A stretch of 8,711 nt of DNA from Lachnospiraceae bacterium (lineage in GTDB: Bacteria; Bacillota; Clostridia; Lachnospirales; Lachnospiraceae): assembly GCA_900759225.1 (NCBI GenBank), contig CAAEUM010000098.1:1-8711 (forward strand), written 5' to 3'. Shown in pieces: positions 5,427 to 8,711 of this stretch; position 1 is the first letter of the stretch; every line of letters begins with the position of its first letter. The position numbers were made by a program, and so were the translations under genes. The notes beneath the pieces are model-generated. The model was not told where the DNA came from. It did no database searches and saw only the letters and a program-made list of their open reading frames with translations.

Positions 5427-6821
5427 ATGGAAAACAAGAAAGAAAATGGAGTATTGGAACGGGTATTTCACTTATCGGCTCATGGAACGGATGTAAAGAC
5501 AGAGATCATTGCAGGCGTTACCACATTTATGACAATGGCCTATATCCTGGCAGTCAATCCGAATATTTTAAGTGAAACAGGAATGGACCGGGGGGCTGTG
5601 TTTACGGCAACGGCGCTGGCGTCCTTTGTTGCCACACTTCTCATGGCAGCCTTTGCAAATTATCCCTTTGTGCTGGCACCTGGAATGGGGCTTAACGCAT
5701 ACTTTGCCTACACCGTTGTACTGCAGATGGGCTATACCTGGCAGATGGCGCTGGCAGCTGTTTTTGTAGAAGGTATTATTTTTATCCTTCTGTCACTGAC
5801 GAATGTGCGCGAAGCAATCTTTAATGCGATCCCCATGAATTTAAAGCATGCAGTTTCTGCCGGAATTGGTTTATTTATTGCTTTTATCGGACTTCAGAAT
5901 GCAAAGATTGTTGTGGGAAGCGCAACCTTAGTATCCGTTTATTCCTTTAAGGGCTCATTAAATGCAGGCACCTTCCAGAGTGAAGGGATCACAGTTCTGC
6001 TTGCCTTGATCGGTATTCTTGTTACAGGAATTCTTTTGGTAAAGAATGTAAAGGGAAATATTCTGTGGGGAATTCTCATTACATGGGTACTTGGAATTAT
6101 CTGTGAAGTAACAGGACTTTATCAGCCAAACCCGGAGCTGGGAATGTTCAGCGTACTTCCGGATTTCAGCGGCGGGATCCGTGTTCCAAGCATGGCTCCA
6201 ACCTTTATGCAGATGGATTTCTCTGCTATTTTATCACTGAACTTTTTAACGATCATGTTTGCCTTCCTGTTTGTAGATATGTTTGATACACTGGGAACTC
6301 TGATCGGTGTTGCTTCCAAGGCAGATATGCTGGATAAGGACGGAAAGCTTCCAAATATCCGCGGTGCTTTAATGTCAGATGCAGTGGGAACTGCAGTGGG
6401 CGCTGTATTCGGTACCTCCACTACAACCACCTTTGTAGAGAGTGCTTCCGGTGTAGCAGAAGGAGGAAGAACAGGACTTACAGCTGTAGTAGCAGCAATC
6501 CTCTTTGGATTATCCTTATTCCTTTCACCTATCTTTTTGGCAATCCCATCCTTTGCCACAGCCCCGGCTCTGGTAGTGGTTGGCTTCTTAATGGTTACTT
6601 CTATTTTAAAGGTAGATTTTGAAGATTATACAGAGGCGATCCCCTGCTATATCTGCCTGATCGCAATGCCGTTTATGTACAGCATTTCAGAAGGAATCGC
6701 AATGGGAATTATCTCTTATGTAGTGCTGAATGTAGCTTCAGGCCGCGCAAAAGAAAAGAAGATCAGCCTGTTAATGTATGTGCTGGCAGTACTGTTTATT
6801 TTGAAATATGTAATTATTTGA
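5427..6821 (+). CDS. pbuG: NCS2-family purine permease, AzgA/PbuG type (guanine/hypoxanthine uptake)
   Basis: From ATG 5427 the protein has 464 residues and is strongly hydrophobic, with about 12-14 membrane segments. It carries the AzgA-like signatures: GVTTFMTMAYILAVNP (30-45) in TM1, the TM3 motif APGMGLNAYFAY (84-95), the TM8 motif FVDMFDTLGTLIG (282-294) with acidic residues 284 and 287, and the TM10 motif STTTTFVESASGVAEGGRTG (331-350) with Glu338. In NCS2 transporters the TM8 and TM10 acidic residues and TM3 line the base-binding and proton-coupling site. These motifs place it with PbuG/PbuO and AzgA rather than with the UraA/XanQ branch. It is a proton-coupled importer in the cytoplasmic membrane, likely supplying guanine or hypoxanthine to the neighbouring deaminase and dehydrogenase. 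Exact substrate preference cannot be read. It is 104 bp after guaD, with its own structured leader. Confidence 0.9.
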   Translation: MENKKENGVLERVFHLSAHGTDVKTEIIAGVTTFMTMAYILAVNPNILSETGMDRGAVFTATALASFVATLLMAAFANYPFVLAPGMGLNAYFAYTVVLQMGYTWQMALAAVFVEGIIFILLSLTNVREAIFNAIPMNLKHAVSAGIGLFIAFIGLQNAKIVVGSATLVSVYSFKGSLNAGTFQSEGITVLLALIGILVTGILLVKNVKGNILWGILITWVLGIICEVTGLYQPNPELGMFSVLPDFSGGIRVPSMAPTFMQMDFSAILSLNFLTIMFAFLFVDMFDTLGTLIGVASKADMLDKDGKLPNIRGALMSDAVGTAVGAVFGTSTTTTFVESASGVAEGGRTGLTAVVAAILFGLSLFLSPIFLAIPSFATAPALVVVGFLMVTSILKVDFEDYTEAIPCYICLIAMPFMYSISEGIAMGIISYVVLNVASGRAKEKKISLLMYVLAVLFILKYVII

Positions 6822-6827
6822 TCGTTG

Positions 6828-6872
6828 TTCAGGACGGCGTGGAATGTACACCGTCCTGAATTGTTACATTCC
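6828..6872 (+). repeat. Two overlapping inverted repeats (alternative hairpins or pseudoknot) between permease and xdhA
   Basis: Repeat A is a perfect 10-bp stem TTCAGGACGG (6828-6837) with CCGTCCTGAA (6851-6860) around a 13-nt loop. Repeat B is a perfect 8-bp stem GGAATGTA (6841-6848), inside the loop of A, with TACATTCC (6865-6872). Together they form either two competing hairpins or an H-type pseudoknot. Stem A begins seven bases after the permease stop and may terminate weakly or protect the upstream mRNA end; only broken T runs follow (TTGTT after A, four T residues after B). The xdhA ribosome site begins at 6898, outside both stems. Confidence 0.6.
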
Positions 6873-6897
6873 TTTTAGAGCGATTTGTGACAGATAC

Positions 6898-6903
6898 AGG
6901 AGG
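6898..6903 (+). promoter_or_regulatory. Ribosome binding site that fixes the xdhA start at 6913
   Basis: AGGAGG at 6898-6903 is nine bases before ATG 6913. The longer frame beginning at ATG 6844 would place 23 non-conserved residues in the hairpin region and has no ribosome site. Confidence 0.8.
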
Positions 6904-6912
6904 TATCAATTT

Positions 6913-7734
6913 ATGGGAATTGGAACAGATATGATCCGTGTGGATGCGGCTGACAAGGTGAAGGGCGCCGCTAAATATACGTCGGATCTGGAACCGAAGG
7001 GTCTGCTGGCAGCAAAAGTAGTGCGCAGCACCATTGCCAACGGGGTAGTAAAGAGCTTTGATCTAAAAGAGGCATTGGCAGTACCGGGAGTCGTAAAGAT
7101 CGTTACCTGCTTTGATGTGCCGGATATTCAATTCCCTACCCCCGGTCATCCATGGTCTGTGGAAAAAGCACACCAGGATATTGCAGACCGCAGGCTTTTA
7201 AACACAAGAGTACGGGTTTATGGGGATGATATTGCGGCAGTAATTGCAGAGGATGAGATAGCTGCAGCAAGGGCAGCCAGGCTTGTGAAGGCAGAGTATG
7301 AGGAGTATGAGCCCATCCTTACCGTAGAGCAGGCCATGTCACCGAAAGCTACCTGCCTCCATGAGGAAAAACCGGGAAATGTGATCGCACACTCCCGTTT
7401 TGTAGTGGGGGAGGGAACCTATGAGGAGGCTGTAGACAGGGAGGAGGATCTGGTTCAGATTGACCGGGATTACCGGACACAGAGCGTACAGCACTGCCAT
7501 CTGGAGCTTCCTGTATCCTTTGCTTATATGGAAAAAGACAGGATCATTGTCACTACCTCCACCCAGATCCCCCATATTGTGCGCCGTGTCATCAGCCAGG
7601 CGCTGGGGCTTCCTATTGGGCGGATTCGTGTGATCAAGCCCTATATCGGCGGCGGCTTCGGCAACAAGCAGGATGTGCTTTATGAGCCCTTAAATGCATT
7701 TTTGACCATGGCAGTAGGCGGACGGGGGGGTTAA
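6913..7734 (+). CDS. xdhA: Xanthine dehydrogenase molybdenum-binding subunit, N-terminal portion (ends at a frameshift)
   Basis: Starting from ATG 6913 the frame gives 273 residues, ending at TAA just after a seven-G run. It holds the aldehyde oxidase/xanthine dehydrogenase a/b hammerhead domain (about 15-135: VKGAAKYTSDL, LNTRVRVYGDDIAAVIAED) and the beginning of the molybdopterin-binding domain, with TQSVQHCHLELP (189-200) and the glycine-rich KPYIGGGFGNKQD (242-254), which contacts the cofactor in this family. XdhA oxidises hypoxanthine or xanthine at a molybdenum site and passes electrons to separate FeS and FAD subunits, not visible here. The next frame (from 7736) continues the same protein without loss, so this is the front part of one gene of roughly 750 residues, not a natural short protein. 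Context with guaD and the purine permease supports xanthine as substrate over nicotinate or aldehydes. Confidence 0.85.
   Translation: MGIGTDMIRVDAADKVKGAAKYTSDLEPKGLLAAKVVRSTIANGVVKSFDLKEALAVPGVVKIVTCFDVPDIQFPTPGHPWSVEKAHQDIADRRLLNTRVRVYGDDIAAVIAEDEIAAARAARLVKAEYEEYEPILTVEQAMSPKATCLHEEKPGNVIAHSRFVVGEGTYEEAVDREEDLVQIDRDYRTQSVQHCHLELPVSFAYMEKDRIIVTTSTQIPHIVRRVISQALGLPIGRIRVIKPYIGGGFGNKQDVLYEPLNAFLTMAVGGRGG
7724..7730 (+). other. Seven-G tract at the xdhA frameshift
   Basis: Codons read CGG-GGG-GGT-TAA through the run. With six G residues they would read CGG-GGG-GTT-AAG-ATG-GAG and join the two open frames smoothly (GGRGVKMEIS). The extra base could be an assembly or sequencing indel, a real mutation, phase variation, or a site of transcriptional or ribosomal +1 slippage. 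The sequence alone cannot decide. Confidence 0.8.
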
Positions 7735-7735
7735 G

Positions 7736-8711
7736 ATGGAGATTTCCCGGGAGGAAACCCTTGCCTGCACCAGAGTGCGCCATGCCATTGAAATGAAGGT
7801 AAAGGCAGCGGCAAGAAAGGACGGAACCCTGGTGGCAAGACGGTTTGAAGCCTATTCAAACCAGGGAGGATATGCCTCTCATGCTCATGCGATCGTAGCC
7901 AATGCTGCCAATGAATTTAAGCAGATATACAGGGAAGAAAAGGTACTGGAATCAGATGCCTATACCGTATATACAAACCTTACAACCGGCGGTGCTATGA
8001 GGGGATATGGCATTCCTCAGGCAGCCTTTGCCTCTGAGTGCATGGCAGATGATCTGGCTCTGGCCCTGGGTATGGACCCATTGGAATTCAGGCTTAAAAA
8101 TTGCATGACCCAGGGATATGAGGATCCTCATACCCATATAAAAGCCAATTCCTGCGGCCTTAAGGCCTGCATTGAAAAGGGAAGGGACTACATACATTGG
8201 GATGAAAAACGGAAGGAATATGCAGACCAGACAGGCCCGGTGAGAAAGGGGATCGGAATGGCAATTTTCTGTTATAAAACAGGTGTATATCCAATCTCCC
8301 TGGAAACCGCTTCCTGCCGTATGGTATTAAATCAGGACGGCTCTATGCAGCTTCAGATGGGTGCCACAGAGATCGGACAGGGTGCTGATACGGTGTTTAC
8401 TCAGATGGCTGCAAAGGCTACAGGAATCACGGAGGATCGGATCCATATCATATCTACCCAGGATACGGATATCACCCCCTTTGATACAGGTGCCTATGCC
8501 TCCAGACAGACCTATGTTTCCGGCATGGCAGTGAAGAAAACGGGAGCGATTTTTAAGGATAAGATACTGGAATATGCGGCAGAGATGCTTCATGTATTAA
8601 AAGAAAACCTGGATATTGAGGCGAATGAGATCATCCACGCTTCAACCCGTAAGCCTCTTCTTTCTATGGGGACAGTGGCTGAGACGGCTTTTTACAGCCT
8701 TGACCATTCAC
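7736..8711 (+). CDS. xdhA: Xanthine dehydrogenase molybdenum-binding subunit, continuation in the +1 frame (3' end beyond window)
   Basis: From ATG 7736, one base after the TAA of the first part, the frame stays open to the window edge (325 residues). It continues the molybdopterin-binding domain in family order: MEISREETLACTRVRH, the TTGGAMRGYGIPQ motif with the conserved active-site arginine region, EIGQGADTVFTQMAA, and DITPFDTGAYASRQTYVSG, which closely resembles E. coli-type XdhA. The catalytic glutamate near the C-terminus lies outside the window; about 150 residues are still missing compared with a family length of about 750. There is no good ribosome site before 7736, though TAA-G-ATG spacing could allow reinitiation. 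Translated separately, neither half would be expected to bind the cofactor normally. Best read as the remainder of a frameshifted gene. Confidence 0.85.
   Translation, partial: MEISREETLACTRVRHAIEMKVKAAARKDGTLVARRFEAYSNQGGYASHAHAIVANAANEFKQIYREEKVLESDAYTVYTNLTTGGAMRGYGIPQAAFASECMADDLALALGMDPLEFRLKNCMTQGYEDPHTHIKANSCGLKACIEKGRDYIHWDEKRKEYADQTGPVRKGIGMAIFCYKTGVYPISLETASCRMVLNQDGSMQLQMGATEIGQGADTVFTQMAAKATGITEDRIHIISTQDTDITPFDTGAYASRQTYVSGMAVKKTGAIFKDKILEYAAEMLHVLKENLDIEANEIIHASTRKPLLSMGTVAETAFYSLDHS

Noticed and set aside
6122..6559. 145-codon open frame on the minus strand
   Set aside because: It runs antisense through the well-conserved permease gene, has low-complexity composition from the codon pattern of the opposite strand, and lacks any recognisable domain.
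6844..6912. Upstream start for xdhA at ATG 6844
   Set aside because: It lies inside the hairpin region, has no ribosome site, and the 23 extra residues do not resemble the family N-terminus, which begins naturally at 6913.
1..8711. CRISPR array, transposon ends, tRNA or rRNA genes
   Set aside because: No regularly spaced repeats, transposase-like frames, cloverleaf sequences or rRNA-like segments were seen anywhere in the window.

Overview
The window looks like chromosomal DNA of a Gram-positive anaerobe of the class Clostridia, probably Lachnospiraceae. The grounds are strong AGGAGG-type ribosome binding sites, moderate G+C, a Gram-positive three-gene version of the MacAB-type exporter, a purine riboswitch, and a purine-catabolic gene order. 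Species cannot be read from the sequence. All genes lie on the + strand.

Layout. (1) Positions 2-232 hold the last 76 codons of an acetylornithine aminotransferase (argD). (2) After a 158-bp gap with a plausible extended -10 promoter, three tightly coupled genes (391-3719) encode a membrane-fusion adaptor, an ABC ATPase and a MacB/FtsX-type permease, the same set as Bacillus YknXYZ. (3) The 328-bp gap 3720-4047 is fully occupied by regulation: a TTGACA promoter, a guanine-class purine riboswitch aptamer (3841-3905), a terminator whose upstream arm is the aptamer's own P3/L3 sequence, and a second long hairpin that overlaps the terminator's downstream arm. (4) Guanine deaminase (4048-5322). 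(5) A 104-bp spacer with an extended -10 element and a compact three-way-junction-like RNA (5342-5395) that is not a purine aptamer and that I cannot assign to a known class. (6) A PbuG/AzgA-type purine permease (5427-6821). (7) A 91-bp spacer with two perfect, mutually overlapping inverted repeats. (8) The molybdenum subunit of xanthine dehydrogenase (from 6913), broken into two frames by a seven-G run at 7724-7730 and cut by the window end.

How it works together. The permease should import guanine/hypoxanthine, guanine deaminase converts guanine to xanthine, and xanthine dehydrogenase oxidises it (or hypoxanthine) to urate. Most characterised guanine riboswitches shut off purine synthesis and uptake. 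Here the geometry predicts the opposite: ligand binding should hold P3 in the aptamer, block the terminator and switch the catabolic genes ON. The most noteworthy points are this inferred guanine ON switch, the unassigned RNA in front of the permease, the alternative-fold element before xdhA, and the xdhA frameshift at a G tract.
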